From Topomyia yanbarensis (Eukaryota > Arthropoda > Insecta > Diptera > Culicidae), in the NCBI RefSeq assembly GCF_030247195.1, contig NC_080671.1:34756343-34820342 (forward strand): a stretch of DNA of 64,000 nt, given 5' to 3'. Shown here piece after piece: positions 1 to 13,000 of this stretch. Made by a program: the position numbers and the translations under genes. The notes below the pieces were generated by a model. The model searched no databases. It was not told the DNA's origin and worked only from the letters and a program-made list of their open reading frames with translations. Each line of letters begins with the position of its first letter. Position 1 is the stretch's first letter.

Positions 1-1539
1 ATTGTCATAAAAATTCATCAAAGGGGAGGGGGCTGGTGGGACCCCTAACTCTCCATGAAATTCCGGCTCCGGCATTATTTCATGAGTTTCATGAATACGA
101 GGTGTATTGTTCATATTTTCAGGAACTTGGTAACGGTTCTCGTAAATCGTTCAGTTCGCGAACTTCACGAATTTAGGAACGGATTTTTTCCGAGTACTAC
201 TACCAAAACATGCTCAAAGCCTACTGATTGACAGCGATATTTCAGGTAACGCATAAATGTTAAAAATTTGGAAAAAGTTAATTATGCAGGTCCGTTTGGA
301 GTAACACTAAATTTTTAGACTTGTGGCCGAAATAATACCCAAACTGGATACATATGACAATATGTCATATTAAATGCACCCGAGTGTGTGAGACTTTAAC
401 TATGTACTTTAAACAAAATAACGAAATTTTAAGGAGTCAAAAGGAACGAACCAAATTTGACAACCGGACACTGATTTACAATTTATCATCAAAACATTCT
501 TACCAAGTGAATATTATGTTTTTTTATGTCAGCTATCAAGTAAAATATATCACAATAGCGATAGCTGCATTCCGCATGAATTCTTAGCGTCCGAAAGACC
601 GTTGCAAATGCCCCGCAATTGTCCTGCACGTCAAGAATCGACTGTCGAAACAAAAGATCAAATATCCGTTGCGAGATAGTAGCACCAAGACTTTACTTTC
701 CACGTTTCAATCGTCTTGCTATCGCTATAGAAACTTTTAATTATGGAAAAACATAAATTTCAATTAGGAAAATGGCAAAAAAGACAGAAGCCAGAAGAAG
801 AATCAAAACTTCATTTGTAGAAGCGCGAAAACAATGAGAAAAATGATGAATAGAATCATTCAGCAGAGCAAATGAAAGTAGACTATCACTGATAAAGTTA
901 TTTTTCATTTCTTACGAGCTTTGGCCTTTCGTCATTCGAACTAGTATAAAATTTTTAAGTATACAGATGTTAGGTAAAGAAGGAAAATTTAAGAAAAAAT
1001 AGTTGTTTGAAAGTACAGCACGAAATGAAATCTTTAAAATGAAACCTGGCTTTGTTGTGGTAAATTTGCGACATCACCCTTTCAAGACAGGTAATCTATG
1101 TTCAAAGGAGAAACTTATTCAATAGATGAGTAAAGGAAATGCTCGACATCGAAACAACATACATTCACGATTCCAGCCGGATGTTCACCTCAAACCGGAA
1201 AGGAGCTTAACTTAAATCCTCGTGGTACTTTTTAAAACCCCCATCACCACTTCTATTCCACCATTTTCGCATTTGCTTTTCATTTTTACTTAAATAAGAA
1301 GGTGTTGATTTCATCGGGAGATTCTACTCCCCAGTGGACACACTCAACTGAACGATTCCCTCTTTATATATGTATGTTGAACCAAACCGGGCGCCAGAGA
1401 GGAACGAAAAGACGACAGCACAAATCTCGGTGACACAGTACGCAAGCAAACAAACCCAATTGAAAGAAGTGATTCCATTACCCTTTTGCTCCGTCTTTCG
1501 CCACTGACTGACTCCGTTTCTAACCTTTTCTCGTTCCAG
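1..1539. other. Intron sequence upstream of the first visible trpgamma exon
   Basis: No exon or recognisable element was found here. The stretch is AT-rich and ends in a pyrimidine-rich acceptor ending in CAG at 1537-1539. Upstream trpgamma exons, which would encode the ankyrin repeats and the N-terminus, must lie left of the window. Confidence 0.6.
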
Positions 1540-1651
1540 TTCGTATCCCATCCCAACGTGCAGCAGCTGCTGGCCAGTATCTGGTACGAAGGGCTTCCGG
1601 GCTTCCGAAGGAAAAACATGGCCTTGCAAGCGCTGGAGATAGTACGAATAG
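1540..1651 (+). CDS. Trpgamma: trpgamma exon 1 of window (pre-S1)
   Basis: The acceptor is CAG at 1537-1539 and the donor is GTAGGA at 1652. It is read from phase 0 as TTC GTA TCC CAT and ends with one base of a Gly codon. It encodes the conserved TRPC pre-S1 linker [19 protein letters not shown] followed by [15 protein letters not shown]. Confidence 0.93.
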
Positions 1652-3919
1652 GTAGGAGGTGTCTCGGTGGTATACCCCCGGTCTCACGGTATACTTAATA
1701 TGTATAATAGAAAGAAATTGTAATTTTCGCCTCAATTAGGATGCGAATTATGGTTTCCGCGGGATGCTGCTAATGTTACCGATGATGAGGAAGAAGAAAA
1801 AAAATCACTTTCAACTCTTTCCAGGTATCCTATTCCCACTGTTCTCCTTTTCCTACATTATCGCACCGCACTCAACGTTCGGCCAGACGATGAGGAAACC
1901 TTTTATAAAGTTCATTTGCCACAGTGCATCGTATTTCACCTTTTTATGTGAGTATTTCTGGCTGGGATGTGAAGAGCACCATGCGTCTCCATCATGTACA
2001 AATTCCAATGGAGATAAGTCCGTTGTAATTTATCGCTCCGAAACCGTAGTTACATTTTTAACTAATTCGATAACTCTCCACGTTCAGTTCTGCTAATGTT
2101 GGCTTCGCAGCGTATCGAAACTGTGATTGGTGGAGTGTGGGGTGCCGAGCTGAGCCCCCACGATGAAGTGCCTACGAAAAGGGGAGCGAGTCCCACGCTG
2201 GTCGAGTGGCTCATTTTGTCCTGGGTTAGCGGTAAGTGAAGCAGGATTAGTATCTAGTAGGAGAAAGAAATCAACCCACAAAAAAAAATGAAAAAGAAGA
2301 ATAGATAACCACACAAAACCGAAACTCGGCCCAGTTTGTTGTGAAAGCGGAAATGTGCAACGGAAACGAAATTAAATCAGTGAAAATTTAATTAAAACTT
2401 TTTGCTCCATTCGGTTTTACCTGTTCAACTATCGAACATTGGTTTCTAACTAATTCGACTCTAACGTCGGTCGTTTTCTCTACTTTATACACTCCATCTG
2501 GTCACGTTTCACACGGTTGGCGCATCACGAACTGGATCGCACCGACGAATGCTTCTACAACTGGGGACGGATAGGACTGATTTGGAGCGAAGTGAAGCAG
2601 CTGTGGGATGTCGGCCTGCAGGAATACGTGAACGATATGTGGAATGTGATAGATTTCGTGACTAACTCGCTGTATGTGGCGACGGTGGCGCTGCGGGTGG
2701 TTTCCTACTTCGAGGTGAGTGCTGTTAGGTTGCAACATACGGTTTAGTGCTATCAAGATTGCATTTAGGTATCGGTGAGGAATAACAATTTGAAAATTCG
2801 GAAAGGATTTTATTTAAGCTTCGGAAGCAAAATCAGTGGAATTCGATGATCGCTAACCGGTCGAAATAATGTTGTTGGTCCCATGTCATAGTACTATAAA
2901 AGTTACAGTTGATAATGTGGCATCACCTTTTTATTTAACCAAAATTCTAACCAAAAACGAAGCTGTTTTTCTTGCTGCTAAAGATATAGATAGAAAATTT
3001 TAAAAGACTGTGGAAGGTCTTTGAAGTGCGAACTACGGTTCATCTTGAAGATAATTATAATTCAAATAGAGTAGTACTTTAGCTTTTCTGAGCACAATCC
3101 ACAGCATCTTGATATACAATTTGTTGAATTGACACCCACATGTCTATTTTCGTACATAATCTATCGTAATCCATCGTACTGATCAGTGCTCATCGCTACT
3201 GCATATTGATGAAGATGCTTATCATGTTGTTGAATCATCTATATCCGCTGAATTCGAAATTGTTTCTGAAGCCTTGTGATATCCAGCTGGCTAAAATCTC
3301 CCGAAGTATTTCAGCAACGTATTGATCTAATGGGTTTCTGCTCCCATGTCGTAAGAGGCAACAGAAAACAGGGGTTCTCATATCAAGGTGCTTCTCCGTG
3401 CCGAGGACGATACACGCAATACTTAGCAACCAACATATGTGCTCATCGTTATGACAAGTAGAGATAAGTTAACTGAGTGTCTGCGAATGTGGTGTGCTAT
3501 CACCACTTCTATGGAGGGCCACCGAGAGGGGGTGGGTCGGGGTGTTTCCTTCCGGGCGTGGAATTCTGAAGGGGGTCCGGATTTTCAGCAGAAACTAAAA
3601 TTTTGACAAGTACATTTTCGACAAAAAATTATTTGAGAATGCAATTTAAATAGCAATATCTTGGGGACCATTCATAAATTACGCAACACTAAAATTTCTC
3701 AATATTGACTACCCCCTCCCATCATGTAATAAATTGTCACAAATTATCCTCCATCCCCTATTACGTAACAAATCCCTCAAGAATTTTTTTTTCTTCAGTG
3801 AATATATGTTACGTAACGTTCTAGCTTACTCCCCCTCCCCCACATGTCACAACATGTAACACTTTTTCGAACCCCCTCCCCCCTAAAAGCATTACGTAAT
3901 TTATGATTAATGCCTTGTG

Positions 3920-4006
<87 letters not shown>

Positions 4007-7000
4007 CAGCAAAAATTCTAAAATACTGCATATTTGATATCAAATATATATTTGTACTCAATCAGAAGACCAGATCTGGGTTCGATTCCCAAGCCCGGAT
4101 ATAGGAATAGAGAATTTTTAAAAGAAAATTTTCTAACCGGAATGAAGTAGCAAATGACCCCATGGGTAAAATTTCTATGATCGAAACAAAAATAAGATCA
4201 GACTTGTTAGGGGTAAAAATATTACCAGTCATGAGGTTGTCTTCAAATTTCGCCAATATGAAATAGATTTTTTTTTTATTTATTGAACTTCCAGTCTTCG
4301 CAACTGCTGGATTATTATCGAAAGTAATTACTAGAAAGAAAAGGAAAACTTCTTCACCTTCTATTGAGGGTTGCACATCGGTTATGGAGACGAATTCCAG
4401 GTCTTCGTTCAGATAATTCGGAGTTCGCCCAAAAGTTTCCAGAGGATTATTTTGCAATTTTGCGTTACCCTTTTGTTCATCAAGAACTCTCAGCATTGTT
4501 TTAAAAATCGAACGTCACACAGTCATAATAAACATCATCCTCGAGTTCGATCTTTCTTCTGACCTCGCACGAAGCAGAAGCAAAAAAATCGCTACGCTAT
4601 AGCAGGCTATAAGCACCAGTGAATCAAGCCAGCTTTTGTTCTATATCAGTGCATAAACAAATTGTATCGTTGCCCCCGGCTGCGGAGTGAATCAGGATTC
4701 CTGTTACGGGATAACACGATTTCGATCGACTTTAATAAAACTCGTGTTAGACCGACAGTTCAGGAAGTGGAACAGTTAGTTAAGGTTAAAATGGAGCTTA
4801 AACTCGCTGAAGTTACGTACATTCAGCTACACCACGTAAAAACTGTGTTTTGATCACGTTTAGAAGCTTAGCACAGGCCGAAAACTTCATTGCAAAGAAC
4901 AACATGCAACACGAGGTCGAATTTAATAACACCAGAATCATATGCATATGGAATACGACATGGTGGACGTGCGTATCCATGATTTGGCCCCGCGCACTAG
5001 GGATGACTACATCAAACGAATCATGTCGCAATATGGAGAAATAGAATCTATTACGAATGACACCTGGAGAAATTTTTTCACTGGCATTCCCGGTGTTCGT
5101 ATTGTGAGGATGCGAGTGACTAAACCAATACCTTCTTATATGACTATCGAATGCAAATCACCGAAGGAAGGCGTGACCTATAAGCAAACAACGCTAATAA
5201 CATATCCCGGGCAGACACCAACATGCCAATTCTGTAACCATACAGACCACTACGGAAAAACATGCGTCGAAGCAACTAGTCAAAAGTCGTCTACTACAGC
5301 CAACTCGAACAAGCAGCCACCGACAGCTTCAGATAAACCAAAAACAACGACCCAATTAACCAATAATGCAGGTACAACGACCACGACAGCCGCTCCCAAA
5401 CCAACGACTAGCATCACCAATAAAGAATAAAATACCGATGAAGACGGATTTACAACAGCAACCCGTTAGAACCAGTGTTGCTGAACGCGTAAAAATAACT
5501 CTTGTATTTCTCATTCGCGTGTTCTCATTGCGCCCAACACTCGTATCCGAGTGTTCTCCATGCATGCTTTTCTTTCGTTCACTCCCCAGCCGGGTAGAAT
5601 TTCTGCGAGTGCCAGGCGGCCAAAAGCAACTCAAATTGCACATATTGAAACCCACTCTTTCGTTCGCACCCACCCACTGGCGCTCGCTCCTACTCAGGGT
5701 GGCTAACCCTACGGATTTTCCCGTAGATCTACGGATTTCTGTCCTTTCTACGGATCTACGGATTAACTCGTGAAATCTACGGAATTTTCAAAATTTCTTC
5801 AGAATTCTACGGAAGTTTAGTAAAAATAATACGTATTCGATTTCATGACATCAAATAGGCAATCATGCATGTTTTGAATTCAGAAGCTAATCGAATCGTA
5901 ATCGGTTGATGAATTTGAGTAGGAATACACAAGAATCCCGAATTATATTTCTACAAAATTTGACTGGTATTCAATCTAGAACATTTAAATTAAATTTCGT
6001 ATAGTTCGTTCATGGACGATGAGGGCTTTCTCTCATGAAGGCAAATGGGGAATACTATTGGTACCTTTGAGCCAATATTAACTCTGGGTTGAAAACGTGA
6101 ATAATTTCTTCGATGATAAACAAATTCATAAACTGTTATCGGACCCAGTAACTGAACTGTATTTTGTTTCTTACGATAGTGTGACAGATCACCGACAAAC
6201 TCAACAGATTATTCGCATCAAGAGAATCGGATTAGTATTATAGGTCAGAAGACTGAAGCTGAAACAAACATTGGGATATTTTGTGGAACCAGAAAATCTT
6301 GTTCAAATTTGTGCAGTTACTGAAACCAACTCTAAAAACATGTTCGAAGAAGTTGTTAGGATATCTGTAGGTATCTATCTATATTTATATCCGGAAATTC
6401 AATATTAAATTTTTTACACCAATACGAACCAATACAACTAGGTAAGGGCTCTCGATTTTAATAATTGCTCTTTAGAAGACTAACCCTATATTTTGGGAAT
6501 ACAACTTGTGAACTTATCATCTGTTTGTGGAATTTAAGGTAGTCCATGATTCAGTGCAATAAAATCAGATGTGGTCTCAGATAATGTTTGAGCTTGACTT
6601 CCCGACAAATTGAATAGTTTAGGTTAAAAACAAGCTACATCTTTGGCTATTAAAAATCCGACTCGTCTGTGACGCTTGCTGTACTGAAGCTGAGCAATGC
6701 ACTTTCTGATTTATTGTTGAAGACTGATTGAAAGTGCGATGCCAAGAACAGCTGTGCGAAAGGAACACAACTACCATTAAAAGATCCCGCATGCTTCTTG
6801 GTTTCTGGGTGACTTAGACACCATTGTAGTCGACCGTAGAGCAGTGGAAGAGGTTTTTTGCCTTTTAAAAGAGAGGCTACCAATATCGGTCTGAGTATAA
6901 ACTCTGGTAAAATAAAATAAATTGTAGTTGATAGAGAACCAGATCGCCAGCACGGTAGTTCCGAGATAGAAATGGAGGCAGCAATAGGTTGTCCACGAGT

Positions 7001-10000
7001 TCATATATCTTGGAAGACTAGTGACATTAGTGACAGTCGTCGGGAAAAAGCGGATTGCTGCTGTAAATGGCATCTTCTACGATTTACGTATTCAACTAAA
7101 GTCCCGCAGCCTATGGACACACACAAAACTCTTTTCATACATATCGCTGATACTCCCTGTTGCTCTATTCAGATATGAGGTGCGGTCGTTGACGGAAATT
7201 GATTATCAACTGGTATGCAAACATGAAAGGCTTATAAAGTACAGCAGACTACAAATAACCGGGTATGTAGCTAGTTTGCAGGAAAAGAAAACAACTAAAG
7301 TTCTGTTCAGTTGTGAACCTGGATGTCGTTGGTGCAGATCCCGCACTCGAGAAATAGGTGAGCCTTTTTCGCTCAAAATTGGAACATAGCCTTAGGCAAG
7401 AATGTCATGCCAACGAAACGATGATTGGATTTCTTCAAACAAGTTTTTTTTCGAGCACACGAAGTAGTTCGACGAGATAAACTTTGGAAAGGTATGCCAG
7501 TACTCCGTTCATATGCAGAAAATTGTGCGTGACATGTCTCCGCGGAATTACATAATTTACTCCCATTTAACGATGAATTCCCAGATGCACTAGTGTCATG
7601 CGAAAATAATGGTCTTAACAGAATCAAACTCAATTTTTGAAGTATCTGATGATCCGACAAAGAGTCGATAGTTGAATTCATACAACTGATTTCTGCAGAA
7701 AGGCATTGGTCCACGCGAAAGGAGACATGTAACATTGTTATTCATATATAACCACCATTCGACCACAATTTGTATCGGTCGATTGCATTACACTACACCC
7801 AGACAATTGGATGAAGGTAAACGGCTTGTTATCAAAATTCAATTTGCCTTTCGCAACGGGAAAGGTACAAATGATTTTCCTACGCTGTTTTCGGCGAAAA
7901 TTCAACTAGCATACGCAATAAAGAGCGACTGGTTTGTGTATTCGTGGCCAATAAAGGACCATACGATTCTGTAGCAATTGTTATCTGGAATAAACTTCAC
8001 CGTTAGTTCTAAGTAACTATTCGTATAAGTTCGTACAATTTTAAATAACTATTTGTATAAATTGTTGTTTCTATAAGCCGTGGTTTCTGTCACAAAGCTA
8101 CAGATTTGCGAAAAACAATGCAAGGTATATTTGAACATTTTTGAACTCTGGCTGGAAATTCGCGTATCGAGTTCCCCAAGAAGGAAATTGAGCTGGTTTT
8201 CAATGAAGCATGGTCCAGCTCAACTTCAACTTCTAATAAAGGATAGAATGATCGCTGAAGTTTCGCATTTAAGTACCCGAAGGGCAGTTTGATTCATAAT
8301 GCATTTGAAAAATATACATCCGGATCCGATATCGTTAGACTAGATGTCAGCAAGGAATTAATTTTATTCGCGCATTAATTTGATCTTGGCATGGTGTTTA
8401 CCTATGAAACTTAAAAAGATTGTATCAAATAACTATATTCTCTGTAACTGAGTATGGGAGCTGTGTTTCAGTTCAGCCACAAACACTTGTATTATCAACG
8501 TGGAACGAATACAGTTACGTTGTTTGTATATTGCCCGAAATCGAATTCTGGGATATCCCTTCAGCCACGTGCGCAAAGGATTAATTCCTTTACATGTGTT
8601 TCTCTCACATTCAGATTACACGTTCTGCATAGAATACACGTCCATGGAAGAGAATTTTCGCAGGAGTCTGCATCATCTACGTTCGCTGGTTATACACACT
8701 ATGCACATCTCTTTCATATTAGAATCACTGATAGTGAAATATGCGTGTATGGCAAGAGTTACCAAGACATCGAGCATGTTGTTTGGTCATAAGATTCCTT
8801 AAATGTCCGAGCTAGATCACTCAGTGTCCATATTCGTAATATCTTGGTCAGCCGGGATCTGCCATTCATGTCGCTGATCTATTGTTTTCTAAAGATCGCA
8901 AATATGCTGATGTGAGTTCTTCCTAAAGTCAATTATTTCTCAGAAATTGAACCTCCATATTTTCGGTTTCTCGCATATACCAGCTATTGAGATTCTGCAG
9001 CACAGCTGTACGGCCCTTGAACCTATAAAACAGAGTCGTTGTTAGTTCTTTTATGTGAAAAGTATAATATGCAAATCAAATCAGGAAGTGACTTTTTTTT
9101 AATTATTCGCGATAATACATAGAAATGTAACTGACCTTATAGAGAGAATATTTTAACCATACTTATGTTGTTTCATAACTTGATAATTCAAATGTAAACA
9201 GAAAAACTGATTAATACACTCAGGTTTTTTTACGCGGTTTTTTGCGCGGTTTTTTACGCGTATTTTGAAATTTGTGCGGTTTTCATTTACGCGGAACTTG
9301 AAATTTACGCGGTTTTCATTTAATTGGGCCTGTATCTGAGTGAATTCCAAAGACAAAATATCAACTATTTCCTGATCTAAAACTGAAAATTATTAACCCT
9401 CCGGCACTCGCGTCGTTGTATTTTGTGCAACTTCTTCCGAAACTCTAACGAAATTTTCTTCCTTGCTCATTCGGGGAGCCATTCGCGCGAGTGCCGGAGG
9501 GTTAAGTGAAGTTGCTGAAAAAACGCCCCAGGGCTCCAATTCAGCTTTTTATTAACACGAGAAAGTTAAAAACTAAATCCAAGATAACAAAACGCTACAT
9601 CAATCGGGATTGAAAAAGAATCCAAATTTACGTTAAAAATTGGATTCTGGCGGGAAAACTCAAAATCTACGGATCTGACCTCATTCAAAAGTGGCCACAC
9701 TGCCTACTGCTGCTACCACTCGCCCATGCTCCCACTCGTAGCCACACGCGCTCTTTAACCCACTCGTATCCTCTCGCACTCTTAAACGCGTTCGCCTTCA
9801 CTCGCACTCTTGCAGTCGCTAGCGCTCTCGCTCCCACTCGCATTTCGTTCTTCGTTGAAAACCAAGAATGTATGAAAATGAATTTTTTCGGATATTTTAT
9901 GTACAAAGTCTAAGCCGCGGCTGTTTAAAGATCGATTTGCACAATACGTCTGGCTTTCGTCACCGGTACAGCACGTCATGGGAACGTCAAAATTAGTTAT

Positions 10001-13000
10001 ATGCAGTTAAATGGAGGTATTCACACACAACATCAACAGCACGGAATGCTTTGACGTACGGGAAGTGTGAACGAGCGACGCATTCTACTTATCTTGATGG
10101 AACGATGACCTGGCGTTGACGGACATTTACGTTGATGGAAGCTGATTTATCGTCCGCATTGATGTTGATATGACACTGGTATAACGGAAAAGGAAATGGG
10201 AAATTCACGATTCATCGGTTCACTCGTTGTACAACGAAGTCATAAACGCATCCGAATGAAATGCAGTTGCGTTAAAACGTAAATTTTTAAAAAAAAAACT
10301 GCAAGATCGCTTGGATTGACACTTTTAAATATGTGGAACCTTAACATGTCAAATATATAATTCCCCTCAATGTTGCATATATGCACTTTTTAAAATAATT
10401 AGTTTTTTGGTCAAATATACCTACATTGAAGTTTGAGATTTTTTGTGGGATAATGAATTGACAAGAACAGTTTTTATTGTTAAATATGTCACTGAAAAAA
10501 TATATGCATAAATCGCTCAGATAATTTTCATAAAATATCGAATTAAATAATTACTATAAGAATGAATCTAATTTTCATAAACATTTTTCATGATTGTCAC
10601 GAACAAAAATACCGCAATCAATCTAGTACTCAATAGTGGTGAGCTGTTTGAAATCCCTTTAATTAAAAATTTCAAAATTTAATTATAAAATGGCATTGTC
10701 ATACATCGATCTTAAAAGATCGTATGAAAAAACTTATTTTTAATTGAACACGAAAACTCTTCTAAGATGAACGAAAATAAATTCGTGCAAACAACGAAAT
10801 CGTTAGTAATACACACAAACCTTTTTTTAAATAACGAAACATTTCTTTTCATTCACGAAAAATAATTGTACACTTAATATGCAAAATTTAAAAAAAAAAT
10901 AAAATTTGTAAATGAAATTAACGAAATTTATTATTTACAATGCACGAAAATACTTCGTTGCAGAAAACGACGAATGAACTCGTGCATTGTACGATCTTTT
11001 TTTTACATTTACGAATTTATATTTTCAGTGGATAGTTTCTGAATTGGTTCATATTTTTATCATTCCAAAATTCAAAATGGCGGCTTGCGTTGACCCCTTC
11101 ACGACATCATCTTCGAACTTCAAATCCGCGGCCTGTTGTAGTAAACTAAAATGAGCGGTTTCATTTCACAAGATTTATAAAATTCTCTATAACTTATACT
11201 GCCTATGATTGCAGGTCAGTTCCATAAAGATAGGAAATCCCAAAGAAATCGGGACAAATATGCGATCATGGGTAGTATACAGCTATTACCATTCTTGGTA
11301 TATTTTGTGTTAAATGAATCGCATATTCGAATTAAATACATGGTTTCGAGATAAACCTATTTAATGCGGTTCACTACAAAAATTCAAACCCATTAACAAA
11401 CATTGGCTTCTATAGAATATGTATGTAGGAGATCGACTACCGTCATAAAGTGAATTTCTAAACATAAGGACTTATTTTATTGAATATTTCGTGACCAATT
11501 CCAATATACGCTGTCCTTGTCCTCCAAATTACGACGGACTCAGAGCAAATCTATCAGCTGTAAGAAAAGTACGCTATGCGTTATATATTCTAAAACATTC
11601 GTTCACAGTCCTAAATTGATACAGCCAGCGGACTATATTAGAAGAAATCTCTAGTGAATGATTATGCGCACTTTCCACTAACCTGAACTCTGCACTTTAA
11701 AAATGTGAGTAATCAATCTGCTACTGAAAACTGCGAGCTGTCAAAACACATGTATTTGAAGTTATAGAGATGGTACTCTCATAGACAGGCCAGTCGAACT
11801 GACCAGTGTATGAGATATTTTTTTTAGTAGAATGTAAAGTGCGTAATACGGTTCGAAGCGAGTTTTGTGCCACACGCAATACTAGTATTGAAATCACGCT
11901 GGCTTTTCCCAGATAACGAATTAACGGGTTTATTTTGCCGATTGGTAGTTTCCCGAATGGGTTGTTTTGCCGAATTAAGTATAAAATTATTTTCAATGGT
12001 AATTAAATAGTATAAAGGATGATTCAATATTTAAATTTGACAAAAAGCATGGATGTGGGATGATAAATTATAGAATTAGTAGTCAAAATGTAAAGAATAG
12101 TTAAGGTAATTATTAAAATCAAACTTTAAATGCAAATAGTTTCTCTTTGAGCGTCTTGGTGGAATGCTGAAAGTGAAAATTTTGAAAATGCTGAATTTAA
12201 ATGAAAATTAAAATGCCTAAAGAAATGAAATATCTCTGAATTAATTCCTACTATCGTGATTCACTTGCTTCTCTTATTCATACACATAATCTTAGGTTTA
12301 GATCATTTCAACAAGTATATACCAAAGTTTTATAAATCTGTACTAATTGAAATTTGAACGTGACTGAACAACATTGTTTTCGGTAATACTGATTCTTCTT
12401 GAGGAAAAAAAAGGGTGCACAATATTGTTCAAATAATTACTCACGATAATTTACTATATATTAGTGGGACGGAACTTTATTCTATTTACCATCTCAGTAA
12501 AATTGGTAGAAGCAGATTACTTTTTCCAATAAATTATATTAAATTCGTGTTTCCAATTTTCATTGTTCCAAAAAGAAACTATCCTTAAAAAGTTTTAGAT
12601 TTTATTGCCGGATATCATATACATGCTTCGCTTCTGTCCAGAAGTGCGTAATATACGCCCTTCACTTCTGCTCAGAAGTGTATAATCGGTACAAAAATGC
12701 AAACCCATTAGCCAGCATGAACTTTTATGGAATATGTGGTATTATTTCCTTAACCCTCCGGAAGTCGCGCTTATGGCCCACTGAACGAGCAGCCGCTGTT
12801 GCTCTAAGACGATTTCGCTAGATTTTCAGAGCAGTGATTTTCAGAGCGTGACTTCCGGAAGGTTAAGGGGTTGCCTGGTGTAGTGGATAAAAAACATTAA
12901 TATTTTTTATTCGTTTAATTGTTAGTATTGAACCTCTAGAAAAGCCCAGTGCAATGTCGGTGGCCACACTGATCTTCTTTGTTCTAAACAACCATGCGTT

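Larger units (their letters stand above)
5695..9702. mobile_element. 4-kb TIR element with CTACGGAT repeats at its ends
   Basis: The left end is CAGGGTGGCTAACCCTACGG and the right end, inverted, is CAGTGTGGCCACTTTTG. Both are followed inward by GATCTACGGATT-type repeats. CCTACT occurs directly outside both ends (5689-5694 and 9703-9708), suggesting a target duplication. The flanks are two halves of the same ACTCG-rich repeat. The interior contains LINE relics and two MITEs and no recognisable transposase. Stretches at 5800-6640 and 7400-8450 show nothing I can name. Confidence 0.6.

Noticed and set aside
3795..4104. Tyr/Ile repeat ORFs on both strands
   Set aside because: They are translations of the (AT)n microsatellite.
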